The notes under the pieces: generated by a model
The model's database searches: none
What the model was told of the DNA's origin: nothing
What the model saw: the letters and a program-made list of their open reading frames with translations, nothing else
Shown: positions 8,225-16,505 of the stretch, piece after piece
Layout of the letters: each line of letters starts with the position of its first letter
Numbering within the stretch: the stretch's first letter is position 1
Position numbers and translations under genes: made by a program
Assembly: GCA_008017155.1 (NCBI GenBank)
Contig: SSGX01000049.1
Coordinates: 1-34,201, forward strand
Length of the DNA stretch: 34,201 nt
Direction: 5' to 3'
From: Neisseriales bacterium
Lineage (GTDB): Bacteria; Pseudomonadota; Gammaproteobacteria; Burkholderiales; UBA11063

Positions 8225-9074
8225 AAATGACTATCTGGCAGTAGAAGTATTTTTACTTGGTGCCGAAGTCCGTAGTGTTAAAAACACCAAAAATAACCAT
8301 GAGTATATGTGGGAAGGAAATCCTGATGTGTGGGCAAGTGTTTCTCCGGTTTTATTTCCAGTTGTTGGACGTACAGTAAATGGATATATTAGTTTTGCAA
8401 ATAAAAATTATCCATTAGGTAATCATGGCTTTGCTAGACAGTCGGTTTTTAAAATTAGTAGTCAAAAGACTGATAGTATTACTCTTAGAATTAATACATT
8501 TGAATTAGATAAGAATATTTTTCCATTTAACCTTGATTTTGCAGTAACTTATGCGCTTGAAAATAATAAATTAGTCACAACATATGAGGTGGTAAATCAG
8601 GACAATCAATTAGCTTATTTTAGTGTTGGTGCTCATCCAGCCTTTAAATGCCCTTTTGATAGTAGGCACAACTTAGAAGATTATCAGATTGAATTTGAAG
8701 GTAATCAAGAACTTAATTTACATAGCCTCGATAAAAATGGCTTATTTGCAGAGACTTCTAAAGTAAATGTCGAAACTATTCAAATTAACAGAAATAGTTT
8801 TGATAATGATGCTTTAATTTATAGCAATTTTACTGCAAGTACAGTAAAACTTTCCGAAAAAGAGAGTAATCGCTATATCAAGGTAGATTTTGATGGTTTC
8901 CAATGGCTAGGCATTTGGTCTAAACCAGGCGCATCGTATATTTGTCTTGAGCCATGGTGTGGACATGCTGATAATTCAGGCTTTAACCAAGATATCCAGT
9001 ATAAATCAGGGATAGAAAAGATTAATTCAGGAGCTAGATGGGAACGTAGTTACTCAATTGAGTTTGGCTACTAA
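8205..9074 (+). CDS. LacX-type aldose 1-epimerase family protein
   Basis: 289 residues from ATG 8205; a GTG at 8193 would add four residues. The protein belongs to the galactose-mutarotase-like superfamily, LacX subgroup: VSPVLFPVVGR, the GNHGFARQS block, SVGAHPAFKCP and CLEPWCGHADN are typical. Members bind and epimerise hexoses or hexose-6-phosphates, but the substrate of this one is unknown. It is the second aldose-epimerase fold in the window and shares little with galM. It overlaps the end of the Mpo1-like gene and is last in the run before a strong terminator, so it is probably read with the carotenoid-oxygenase cluster, although its own function may be separate. Confidence 0.83.
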   Translation: MKSVIIKNDYLAVEVFLLGAEVRSVKNTKNNHEYMWEGNPDVWASVSPVLFPVVGRTVNGYISFANKNYPLGNHGFARQSVFKISSQKTDSITLRINTFELDKNIFPFNLDFAVTYALENNKLVTTYEVVNQDNQLAYFSVGAHPAFKCPFDSRHNLEDYQIEFEGNQELNLHSLDKNGLFAETSKVNVETIQINRNSFDNDALIYSNFTASTVKLSEKESNRYIKVDFDGFQWLGIWSKPGASYICLEPWCGHADNSGFNQDIQYKSGIEKINSGARWERSYSIEFGY

Positions 9075-9081
9075 AATGAAA

Positions 9082-9119
9082 GCTTGTTGATAGTGTCTCT
9101 CTATCAACAAGCCTTTATT
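9082..9119. terminator. bidirectional Rho-independent terminator
   Basis: A perfect 12-bp stem (GCTTGTTGATAG paired with CTATCAACAAGC, 7-base loop) is followed by CTTTATTTTTA on the plus strand and, read the other way, by TTTCATTTT. It lies between the convergent LacX-like (+) and NTF2-like (-) genes and probably ends both transcripts. Confidence 0.88.
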
Positions 9120-9120
9120 T

Positions 9121-9477
9121 TTATAATTCATAATAAGCAGAAGATTTAATTACTTTATTATTAGCATCAAAATAAAACACATCAGCAGACAAAGTATCAT
9201 GCGCACCATAGTAAGTAATTATCAGGCTATTTATGCCAGATAAAACGGCAACCAACTCAAAAGATAGATTAGGGACTAGCTTTAACGCTTCTGCCCAGTA
9301 GTTGCGAATAGCTGCTAATCCTTCTAATTCACCGATTGGCTTATGTAAAACTTTTTCAATTAATGGCGAACTAAACTCACAACCTTCGGCATAAAATTCC
9401 AAAATTTTATCTAGATTTTGATGATTCCAAGCATCAATCCAGCTATCAGCAAATTTTTGTGCAAATTCTTTATTCAT
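9121..9477 (-). CDS. NTF2-like / SnoaL-type small protein
   Basis: 118 residues, with the SnoaL/NTF2-like fold pattern: FADSWIDAWNHQNLDKILEFYAEGCEFSSP at the N-terminus (helix, then the D/E-x-x-x-F-Y turn), then LEGLAAIRNYWAEALKLVPNLSFELVAVLSG and final beta strands. These small cone-shaped proteins serve as cyclases, isomerases or ligand carriers; nothing here tells which. A clear GAGGTG ribosome-binding site precedes the ATG by five bases. It is read in the same direction as the flavoenzyme upstream, about 140 bases away, so the two could share a transcript. Confidence 0.75.
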   Translation of the reverse strand: MNKEFAQKFADSWIDAWNHQNLDKILEFYAEGCEFSSPLIEKVLHKPIGELEGLAAIRNYWAEALKLVPNLSFELVAVLSGINSLIITYYGAHDTLSADVFYFDANNKVIKSSAYYEL

Positions 9478-9616
9478 ATAACACCTCAGAAAACCTTATT
9501 TTTGACATAGTTATTTTACCATATAAATTCATAGCATTTTATGCTTTACCAAATCTAAATAGCAAACAATAAATTAAATGCTTAAGCTTACAAATTACTA
9601 CATATAACACCCGATA

Positions 9617-10798
9617 CTAATTATTTAGCAAATTAAATCTTGATGAACTAAATGGCGCTAAATCAATATTGCTTTTACCGTAAGTAACTAATTGTGCTAT
9701 AGACTCACCCAGTGCAGGTGAATGTTTAAATCCATGACCAGAACATGAAGAAATAATATGTACACCACGAATTTCTGGATGCTCATTAATTATGAATCCA
9801 TGATCTGGAGTAACAGTATACATACAAACTGAAGTTTTAATACATACTCCATCTAGGTAACGGATCTTATTAGAAATAGTATTATACATTGTAGCAATCT
9901 CTTCATTACTAACTTCACGGTTAATCTCATCTGGCGAGTTAACTCTAACTAATGATTCTGTAGCTATTTTTACTCCACCATTTGCGCCAGCTATAGCTGG
10001 AAAGCCATAGATTCCTTGTGGTGAGTTTTTGATACCCCAAATAAAAATTGGCATATTCTCTGGGGTAAATAGAGGATAGTATTCAGGTTTAATATTAAAC
10101 CAATATAAAACTTGACGATGTACCTGTAAATATTGTGAATATTCATTTGGAATTAACTCAGGCATCCAACTCCCAGCACTCAAGATTAATTTATCTGTAA
10201 AATATTCATTTTTATTTGTGACTACTTTGATTTGGTTTCCAAATTGTTCATAACTTAATAGTTTCTCGTTCATATGAATTTTTGCACCATTAGCATGAGC
10301 TAAATCTAGCTGTGCCTTTATGCATAACTCTGGATTCAGATATCCTGCATCTGGTTCAAAATATGCATATTCATCGACATCTAGATTAAAAATTGGATAT
10401 CTTTTTTGAATTTCAGCCTGCTCAAGAATTTCATGAGAAATATTAAATTTTTTTGCAGCATCCAACGTCGTTGCAAAAAAATTTTCTACATGAATAGTGC
10501 TGCCTTCTTTACTAGAAATAAATAAACCACCAATTTGATTAAATAAATTTAATTGTGTTTTATGTTCAATTTCGCGCCAGATCTGATGTGAACGAATAGC
10601 TAATGGTGAGTAAACTTCTCCTTCACCAATTGCTAAACGAGTAATTCTAGTTTCTCCATGTGAAGAACCTAAACTATGTGGTGAAGTAAATTGTTCAATA
10701 CCTAATACTTTTGTATTTCCGATTTTTGATAACTGATATAACGTAGAACTTCCGACAGCCCCCAAGCCTATTACTATAGTAGAAAAATTATTACTCAT
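9617..10798 (-). CDS. FAD-dependent amine oxidase of the MTOX / monomeric sarcosine oxidase family
   Basis: 393 residues. The family oxidises N-methylated amino acids (sarcosine, N-methyltryptophan) to free amino acid, formaldehyde and H2O2. The N-terminal dinucleotide-binding motif GLGAVGSS and the block SLGSSHGETRITRLA are hallmarks; the Arg-containing stretch contacts the flavin. The cysteine that binds FAD covalently is conserved at about residue 325 (VCMYTVTPDHGF), as is SSCSGHGFKHSPALGE near the C-terminus. This pattern is closest to N-methyl-L-tryptophan oxidase (SolA) and sarcosine oxidase, but the substrate cannot be fixed. The ATG follows a GAAAGAGA ribosome-binding region. No folate-dependent formaldehyde genes are adjacent. 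Confidence 0.85.
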   Translation of the reverse strand: MSNNFSTIVIGLGAVGSSTLYQLSKIGNTKVLGIEQFTSPHSLGSSHGETRITRLAIGEGEVYSPLAIRSHQIWREIEHKTQLNLFNQIGGLFISSKEGSTIHVENFFATTLDAAKKFNISHEILEQAEIQKRYPIFNLDVDEYAYFEPDAGYLNPELCIKAQLDLAHANGAKIHMNEKLLSYEQFGNQIKVVTNKNEYFTDKLILSAGSWMPELIPNEYSQYLQVHRQVLYWFNIKPEYYPLFTPENMPIFIWGIKNSPQGIYGFPAIAGANGGVKIATESLVRVNSPDEINREVSNEEIATMYNTISNKIRYLDGVCIKTSVCMYTVTPDHGFIINEHPEIRGVHIISSCSGHGFKHSPALGESIAQLVTYGKSNIDLAPFSSSRFNLLNN

Positions 10799-11127
10799 AA
10801 TGAATCTCTTTCTTCATAAATAAATTCAATTTTAGATTAACCAATATAACACTTTAGGCTATTTGTGTAATAGCCCTTCTCAATATGTTGCTTCATGTCG
10901 TCTATCCCTAGCATTTGTAATTATTATAGTGTTTACTAGTAATTTAATTATTTTAATATTATAATTATTTTATGAGTAATTAAATTATTTATAAAAAAAC
11001 CCCCTACTCTCAAAGTTAATTTTTGAAATTATTAAAAATAAAATATTGGTGATATTTATTAAGTTTAATAGTTATGTAATGTCCTACTTCATATAAGTGG
11101 ATATTAATTATAATATATATCACATGA
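10799..11127. other. AT-rich intergenic stretch with one hairpin
   Basis: 329 bases between the flavoenzyme start and the end of the CorC-like gene; no convincing gene on either strand. The only structured element is a 7-bp hairpin at 10857-10875 (GGCTATT / AATAGCC, 5-base loop) about 60 bases upstream of the flavoenzyme ATG in its leader direction. It is not followed by a T run, so it is not a clear terminator. A C5/A7 run (minus strand GGGGGTTTTTTT) near 10996-11007 may contribute to termination of the seven-gene run, but no proper stem precedes it. Confidence 0.5.
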
Positions 11128-12486
11128 TTATTCTTGTGGCTCAAGTGATTGATGTTCTTCCTTACGACTAACCATAATTTTATCCACCCGATAACCGCCA
11201 TCGCGATCTATATCAACCACCTCAAAATGAAACCCTGCAAAATCGAACTTATCAAATACTTTTGGCAAGCGTCCAAATTTACGCCCAATAAAAGCAATTA
11301 CAAAACCTGCTGCAGTTTGATAACTACCAGTGTCTCCATCAGGAAGCTCATCGATCTCAAGCTCATTTAACATATCATTAACTGATGCCATACCATCAAT
11401 TATCCATTTACCCGAGGTGTCTTTGTAAATTAGGCTACCTTCGTTATTAATATCACCAGGAATATCACCAATTACAGCAGTTACCAAATCCCCCAATGTA
11501 ATTATCCCATCAACATGCCCAAATTCATTATATACTAAGGCAATATGTGTTTTATACATCCGAAAAGATTCGAGAATTTCAATAAGTGTAAGACTATTTG
11601 GAATATTATGTATTGGCTTTAAACCATCTGTCCAATTAACTTTAATTTCAATATCCTGAACTCGTGCCTGTTGAATAATTTCTTTAATAATGGATATTGC
11701 TGGTACATATCCCAGAACATGCTCTAGACTTTCTTTACATACTAGTAGATTTTGAGAGGGATTTGATAGAATTTTATCAATATTTTCCTGAACAGGAGCC
11801 GTAACATCAATGAAAACTATTTCCGATCTGGGAGCCATCAATGCCCCAGCCTTACTTTCATCAAGCCGCCAGACATTATCAAATAAATCCTTTTCAACTT
11901 TAACTAACACGCCAGATTCTGCACCAGCTTCAAGCATAGTTGTAATATCATCCTCAGAGACATTATCATCACGTTTGGTCTCTAGTCCAAAAAGTTTAAG
12001 GATTGAATCACTTAATATCGAGAAGCTTTTTACCATTGGCATTAATAAGCGAATTATGCCAGTTGTAAGTGGGGCAAGAAAAGTTGCAACCTGTTCCGGG
12101 TAGAGAATAGCAATACGTTTAGGTAAAATATCACCAAATAAAATCAGAAAAAATGTAACCAAGAAAAATACACCGATAGAAGCGACTTTATCTTCAAAAC
12201 CATGAAAATACCCTATCGAAACAAAATAAGCGGCAACATCCTTAGAAACAGCCGCCTCAACAAATGCACCCTCTAGTAAGGTTACAACTGTTAGCCCAAT
12301 CTGGGTTGTCGCAATTACCCCCGTTGGATCTTCAGCAAGTTTTAATACGCTACGCGCTTTCTGACTTCCATTATCTATCATCCCTTGTAAGCGACTCTTC
12401 CGCGAAGCAATTACCGACATATCGGAAATGGTAAAAAGAGCATTAGCTATAATTAAAGCTATAACTATTATTAAATCAGTAGACAC
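11128..12486 (-). CDS. CNNM/CorC-type (DUF21-CBS-CorC_HlyC) membrane protein
   Basis: 452 residues from GTG 12486, preceded by AAAGGA. An N-terminal DUF21/CNNM membrane domain (to about residue 185, with the LFGDILPKRIAILYPE motif) is followed by a pair of CBS domains (about 205-340) and a C-terminal CorC_HlyC (transporter-associated) domain. The length and the N-terminus NALFTISDMSVIASRKSRL resemble E. coli YtfL/PaeA, linked to cadaverine/putrescine tolerance, and related CNNM Mg2+/Co2+ transporters. Substrate is not certain. It is the last gene of the seven-gene minus-strand run, 13 bases after coaX. The same run contains an MgtC-like protein, so divalent cation balance could be a shared theme. 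Confidence 0.85.
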   Translation of the reverse strand: MSTDLIIVIALIIANALFTISDMSVIASRKSRLQGMIDNGSQKARSVLKLAEDPTGVIATTQIGLTVVTLLEGAFVEAAVSKDVAAYFVSIGYFHGFEDKVASIGVFFLVTFFLILFGDILPKRIAILYPEQVATFLAPLTTGIIRLLMPMVKSFSILSDSILKLFGLETKRDDNVSEDDITTMLEAGAESGVLVKVEKDLFDNVWRLDESKAGALMAPRSEIVFIDVTAPVQENIDKILSNPSQNLLVCKESLEHVLGYVPAISIIKEIIQQARVQDIEIKVNWTDGLKPIHNIPNSLTLIEILESFRMYKTHIALVYNEFGHVDGIITLGDLVTAVIGDIPGDINNEGSLIYKDTSGKWIIDGMASVNDMLNELEIDELPDGDTGSYQTAAGFVIAFIGRKFGRLPKVFDKFDFAGFHFEVVDIDRDGGYRVDKIMVSRKEEHQSLEPQE

Positions 12487-12499
12487 TATAAATCCTTTA

Positions 12500-13276
12500 T
12501 TACTGATTAATTTCCAGTATTTTCATTAACCCTATCAAAAGCAAATCAGGAACAATCTCATCAAATACATTGGAGGTATTTAACATTGGAGCAAAACCAC
12601 CAGTGCCAATCACAACCATATCATCACGCTGAATCTTGTACTCATCGGCAACTCTAGCAACAAACTCCTTGATCGCCCCAATTTGAGTATAATATAAACC
12701 AGACTGAATTGCCACCCGCGTATCTTTAGAAATAGTCTGTTTCGGCGCCGAAATGCTAACCGTAAATAATTTGGCAGTATTATTCTGAAGACTTTCCATC
12801 ATTAGGCGAATCCCGGGTAATACTGCACCACCAACAAATTCAGCATCAGGAGTGATGTAGATAACGGTAGTCGCAGTACCGAAATCAAAAATTAACAAAT
12901 GCTTACCCGGATGTTTAACTATACCACCAACAGCCCCCGCAATTAAATCTGCGCCAATTTCACCGGGATTATTTGAAGCTATTTTAATCCCAGTTTTAAC
13001 CCCGATAGTCAAAAACATGGGGGTTAAATTAAAATACTTTACAAAAGCAGAAGCAACACTATAATCAACAGATGGAACAACCGAAGCAATTGCTACTTTT
13101 TTTATCTCTGCTGGGACAATATCATGCTCACGTAAGACTTGTAGTAAGAACATGGCAAACTGGTCAGATGAGCCAACATGGCTGGTATTATGGCGAAACT
13201 GTGCAACCAGCTTTCCACTATTTGCAAATACACCACCATGAATTTGAGTATTCCCAACATCTAGACATAAATTCAT
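12500..13276 (-). CDS. coaX: type III pantothenate kinase
   Basis: 258 residues, normal for CoaX. It phosphorylates pantothenate with ATP in the first step of coenzyme A synthesis and belongs to the ASKHA fold. Visible motifs are LDVGNT (phosphate loop, catalytic Asp 6), the PGEIGAD substrate block, DFGTATT, GGAVLPG and VIGTGG near the C-terminus. One deviation stands out: the usual G-x-D-R of the substrate motif reads G-A-D110-L111, so the normally conserved arginine is leucine. The ATG overlaps the stop of the GNAT gene by ATGA, indicating translational coupling. The placement away from birA and inside a sugar-uptake operon is unusual. Confidence 0.92.
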   Translation of the reverse strand: MNLCLDVGNTQIHGGVFANSGKLVAQFRHNTSHVGSSDQFAMFLLQVLREHDIVPAEIKKVAIASVVPSVDYSVASAFVKYFNLTPMFLTIGVKTGIKIASNNPGEIGADLIAGAVGGIVKHPGKHLLIFDFGTATTVIYITPDAEFVGGAVLPGIRLMMESLQNNTAKLFTVSISAPKQTISKDTRVAIQSGLYYTQIGAIKEFVARVADEYKIQRDDMVVIGTGGFAPMLNTSNVFDEIVPDLLLIGLMKILEINQ

Positions 13277-13740
13277 TCTATTCCTTCCAGTTTTTTTATA
13301 AAGTAGGTTGTCTGATCGCTTTTATAACCACGTTCGCGGTAAAACTCATACGCACCAGTCTGGCTACGATGTAATCCGCTAGTAAGTTCAATTTTGTCAC
13401 ATTTATTTCGTATAGCATATGCCTCGGTATATTCCAAAAGCATGCCACCTATTCCCCTACTACGTTCAGTAGTGCTAACTATGAGGGAGCTAATTCTAGC
13501 ATAATTGGTAACACGATTAATTAGAGGAAAAATTATCAATGAAATCATTGCAACTACCTGAGAGTCTGATTCAGCAACAAAAATCTTGGTCATAGGATTT
13601 GCAAGATATATATTCAAATTATGCAACATATCTTCATTACTTATTGGATGACCAAGTTCGGACATTAAAGAAGCTAGCCTCGTACTATCACTTAATCTTG
13701 CTTCACGAATTATAATCTTATTATTCGATAATACCATCAT
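13273..13740 (-). CDS. GNAT-family N-acetyltransferase
   Basis: 155 residues from ATG 13740 (an ATG follows at 13737, and a TTG at 13749 is less likely). Typical GNAT pattern: an N-terminal IIIREARLSDSTRLASLMSELG strand-helix, central VAMISLIIF strand, then the acetyl-CoA loop ERSRGIGGMLLEYTEAYA (R/Q-x-x-G-x-G/A) and a final ELTSGLHRSQTGAYEFYRERGYK segment. This last block is typical of small-molecule or amino-sugar acetyltransferases, but the substrate is unknown. The gene overlaps the 3' end of murP and is coupled by a 4-base overlap to coaX. An amino-sugar substrate linked to the MurP pathway is possible but only a guess from context. Confidence 0.85.
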   Translation of the reverse strand: MMVLSNNKIIIREARLSDSTRLASLMSELGHPISNEDMLHNLNIYLANPMTKIFVAESDSQVVAMISLIIFPLINRVTNYARISSLIVSTTERSRGIGGMLLEYTEAYAIRNKCDKIELTSGLHRSQTGAYEFYRERGYKSDQTTYFIKKLEGIE

Positions 13741-15124
13741 CAAACCCAATCAATAAAGTAGCAATGAAACCACCTGCATAAGCCAGCAAAATCCCTACCA
13801 GATATAACATAATTCCATTTTGTATCAATAGAGCTAATGGAATGCCAGAAATACCAATCCCGGTTGCCCCAAGCTTAAAGGCAGCAACAAAAGCACCTCC
13901 AATACCACCACCGATACAAGCGGCAAGAAATGGTCTAAATAATGGCAGTGTTACACCATAAATTAGTGGCTCACCAACGCCTAAAAATCCAACTACTATA
14001 CTTGACTTAATAATATGCTTTAACTTTTCATTATCGGTTTTAAACCAAACAGCCAATGCCGCACCAACCTGCCCTGCACCCGCCATAGCCAAAATTGGTA
14101 ATAACACTGTTACTCCGGTAGTCTGAATCAGTTCAGCATGAATCGGAATTAGTCCCTGATGTAAACCAGTCATTACTAATGGTAAAAAAGCTGCACTTAG
14201 AATAAATCCAGTTAAAATTCCGCCATGTTCTACTGCAAGCTTACAACCATTGGTAATTGCATCAGACAAGAAACCACCAATTGGCTGTAGGACAAAAATA
14301 GCTGCAAAACCACTAATTAACAGAACCAGTGTCGGCGTCACAAATAAATCCAAGCTACTTGGTATAATCTTACGTAAATAACGCTCAAGATAAGCTGCCA
14401 ATATTGCCACTAAGAGGACAGCAATCACCCCACCACGTCCCGGTATGGCATGTTCACCAAAGACAGTTATATTATTTAGTTCCGGCATATTAAGGACTGC
14501 TGCTAGTACGCCGCCTAGGATTGGTGTACCGCCAAACTCCTTTGAGGCATTTAACCCAACAAATAACGCCAAACCAAAGGTAATTCCACTACCGATCATT
14601 TTAAAAATTGCGCCGAGGGTAGTTTTATCAAAAGTAACGCCACCAAACATTTCCGGACTAGTACTTTTGATTATTATATTTACAATACCTAATATAAGCC
14701 CGCAACCGATAAATGCTGGAATCATGGGAATAAAGATATTGGCAAGTTTTTTCAGAAAAAGTTTAAATGGGGTGGCGTTTTTTTCTTTCAGTTTTTCTTT
14801 GATGCTTAGAGCATCAACTGAATTTGTCGCTGATGTTGCAGTATTTGCTGAATTTTTATCAAGCTTTGGCATTTTTGCCAATAATGGCATCAAGGCATCA
14901 TAAACCTGATTTACCTTACCCGGACCAATAATTATCTGAATCTGATCCGAGGCATCAACAATACCTAAAACACCCTCGATTTTCTTTAGCGCATCAATAC
15001 TGACAAGCCCTTTGTCAGCTACACTTATACGTAAGCGTGTCATACAAGTAGCTACTGCGGTTATATCTGCAGGAGCTAGTTGCCCCAATACTTCTGTAGC
15101 AATTTTTTCTGCGTTAAAACTCAC
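13721..15124 (-). CDS. murP: PTS enzyme IIBC, N-acetylmuramic acid (MurP) type
   Basis: 467 residues from a GTG start preceded by GAGGGG. Residues 1-90 form the EIIB domain with phosphorylated C27 in TCMTRLR, then QIIIGPGKVNQVYDAL; a linker follows, then a ten-span glucose-superfamily EIIC domain from about 120. The EIIC blocks HQGLIPIHAELI, LPILAMAGAGQVGAALAVWF and LGVGEPLIYGVTLP closely match my memory of E. coli MurP and differ from ScrA sucrose permease. No EIIA domain is present, so it needs a separate EIIA such as Crr. The product would be cytoplasmic MurNAc-6-phosphate. The neighbouring yfeW homologue supports this call, since murQ-murP-yfeW is the E. coli order. However, murQ is not in the window. 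Confidence 0.85.
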   Translation of the reverse strand: MSFNAEKIATEVLGQLAPADITAVATCMTRLRISVADKGLVSIDALKKIEGVLGIVDASDQIQIIIGPGKVNQVYDALMPLLAKMPKLDKNSANTATSATNSVDALSIKEKLKEKNATPFKLFLKKLANIFIPMIPAFIGCGLILGIVNIIIKSTSPEMFGGVTFDKTTLGAIFKMIGSGITFGLALFVGLNASKEFGGTPILGGVLAAVLNMPELNNITVFGEHAIPGRGGVIAVLLVAILAAYLERYLRKIIPSSLDLFVTPTLVLLISGFAAIFVLQPIGGFLSDAITNGCKLAVEHGGILTGFILSAAFLPLVMTGLHQGLIPIHAELIQTTGVTVLLPILAMAGAGQVGAALAVWFKTDNEKLKHIIKSSIVVGFLGVGEPLIYGVTLPLFRPFLAACIGGGIGGAFVAAFKLGATGIGISGIPLALLIQNGIMLYLVGILLAYAGGFIATLLIGFDDGIIE

Positions 15125-15143
15125 TCTCTACCCCTCATATGGA

Positions 15144-16505
15144 TTAGTTATCATTTAGTGCTTGGTATATCAGATCAACAATCTGGTAATATTGACCAGT
15201 TGCAAAACTATCACCAGCAAATTTATTATCTTTATATTTAGTATGTTTCTTATTAGTTAATAGCACTATTGCCATATTATTCTTACGGTCAATTAAAGTC
15301 AGAGTCCCTGTCCAACCAGTATGCCCAAAAGCACCAACCGTTGCCAATTGACCAAATGGCTTAAATGAATGCTCTTTGCCAACCATTCTCCAACCAAGCC
15401 CATAAGTATCATCTACCTTTAACGGTTTCACAAATTCATCTTCAACCGACTTATCCCAAAATAAGCTATTACCATATTGCCCATTATTTAGCATAACATC
15501 AACCAATACCGCCATATCGCCCAAGTCAGAAAATAAACCTGCATGTCCAGAAATACCACCCATTGAATAATAGGCTTTTTCATCATGTACTTGACAAATT
15601 AGAGGTTTAGTTCGAATATTTGGAAAACTAACTGTGCCACCGCGAGTATTACCGTTTATTTCGGTTGCAGCACATTTTGCTTTACTAAAGCCATGCTCTA
15701 ATGGATTGAAAGTAGTATATTTAAGCCCAAGCGGAGTATAAATTGTTTCATTAACATATTCGTCCAACGTCTCACCAGTTATAGCTTCAACCACCATACC
15801 AAGAAGCATATAATCCACATCACTATAAACAGGTTTATCAGCTTTTTTACCTGCAAATGGCAGTCGGGTCAGAATAATTGACTCGGTAAGCTCACGATTT
15901 TGTGAATATAATCCACTGCCATATTTATCGATGGAATCTGGATCAAAGAATTGTGGATCAGGCATATAACCAGCTCGATGCGTCAAAAGATCGCGAATTG
16001 TTCGCTTATCACGACACTCATCATTCACATCACAGCCAGTATAATCTGGGAGATAATATTTAACTTTTTTATCAATATCGAGTTTACCTTCATATACCAA
16101 ATGCATTATGGCGTAATTAGTTGCGTACATTTTAGTATTCGAAGCAAGGTCAAACATGGTTGTACAATGCATCAAATCTGGTTTAGCTAATTTTTTTCCG
16201 CTATTCGGATCATACTTCAAGCGATGACCATAAACTGTTTGTTTAATAACCTTACCATCTTTTATGATTAATAGGGCTGCTCCAGGAAAGCCGCGATTAA
16301 TATCACTATTTATCTGCTTATCGACTTTTGTTAATAGCTTGGCATCAAAACCTACACTAGCTGGAGTAGCAGTAGAGAGACTTAGCCCTGATATAGCCTC
16401 GTCGTCATTAAAAAACTTACACTCCGTCTCTGCAAAAGAATGATTCGCCCCAATTAGTAAAAACAATAAACCACAAATCTTTTTTATATTCATCTTAACA
16501 TTCAT
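15144..16505 (-). CDS. yfeW: YfeW-like serine beta-lactamase / penicillin-binding protein 4B-type hydrolase
   Basis: 453 residues from ATG 16505, which overlaps the MgtC stop as TGATG. An N-terminal signal peptide (KICGLLFLLIGANHSFA) sends it to the periplasm. The beta-lactamase-fold active-site motifs are S-x-x-K at S122-K125 (FDLASNTKMYATN), the Y-S-D of YSDVDYMLLG in place of Y-x-N, and HTG in GAFGHTGWTGT. This set matches E. coli YfeW (PBP4B), reported as a weak DD-carboxypeptidase. Four Cys in the mature protein (CKFF, MHCTT, GCDVNDEC) may form disulfides, and further Cys lie in the middle. It lies 19 bases upstream of murP, repeating the E. coli partnership although with the order of the pair reversed relative to murP-yfeW. 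Confidence 0.85.
   Translation of the reverse strand: MNVKMNIKKICGLLFLLIGANHSFAETECKFFNDDEAISGLSLSTATPASVGFDAKLLTKVDKQINSDINRGFPGAALLIIKDGKVIKQTVYGHRLKYDPNSGKKLAKPDLMHCTTMFDLASNTKMYATNYAIMHLVYEGKLDIDKKVKYYLPDYTGCDVNDECRDKRTIRDLLTHRAGYMPDPQFFDPDSIDKYGSGLYSQNRELTESIILTRLPFAGKKADKPVYSDVDYMLLGMVVEAITGETLDEYVNETIYTPLGLKYTTFNPLEHGFSKAKCAATEINGNTRGGTVSFPNIRTKPLICQVHDEKAYYSMGGISGHAGLFSDLGDMAVLVDVMLNNGQYGNSLFWDKSVEDEFVKPLKVDDTYGLGWRMVGKEHSFKPFGQLATVGAFGHTGWTGTLTLIDRKNNMAIVLLTNKKHTKYKDNKFAGDSFATGQYYQIVDLIYQALNDN

Noticed and set aside
10857..10875. Terminator hairpin upstream of the flavoenzyme
   Set aside because: A 7-bp stem without a following T run on either strand; recorded only as a hairpin.
11149..11370. 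Short plus-strand open frame within the CNNM/CorC gene
   Set aside because: Antisense to a clear gene, no family pattern, and no good ribosome site. The same holds for the other opposite-strand frames inside murP, typA, lptD and galT.
13721..15124. Sucrose-specific PTS permease (ScrA) assignment, suggested by the fructokinase-like gene in the same run
   Set aside because: The EIIC motifs HQGLIPIH, AGAGQVGAALA and GVGEPLIYGVTLP fit MurP better, and a YfeW homologue is adjacent.
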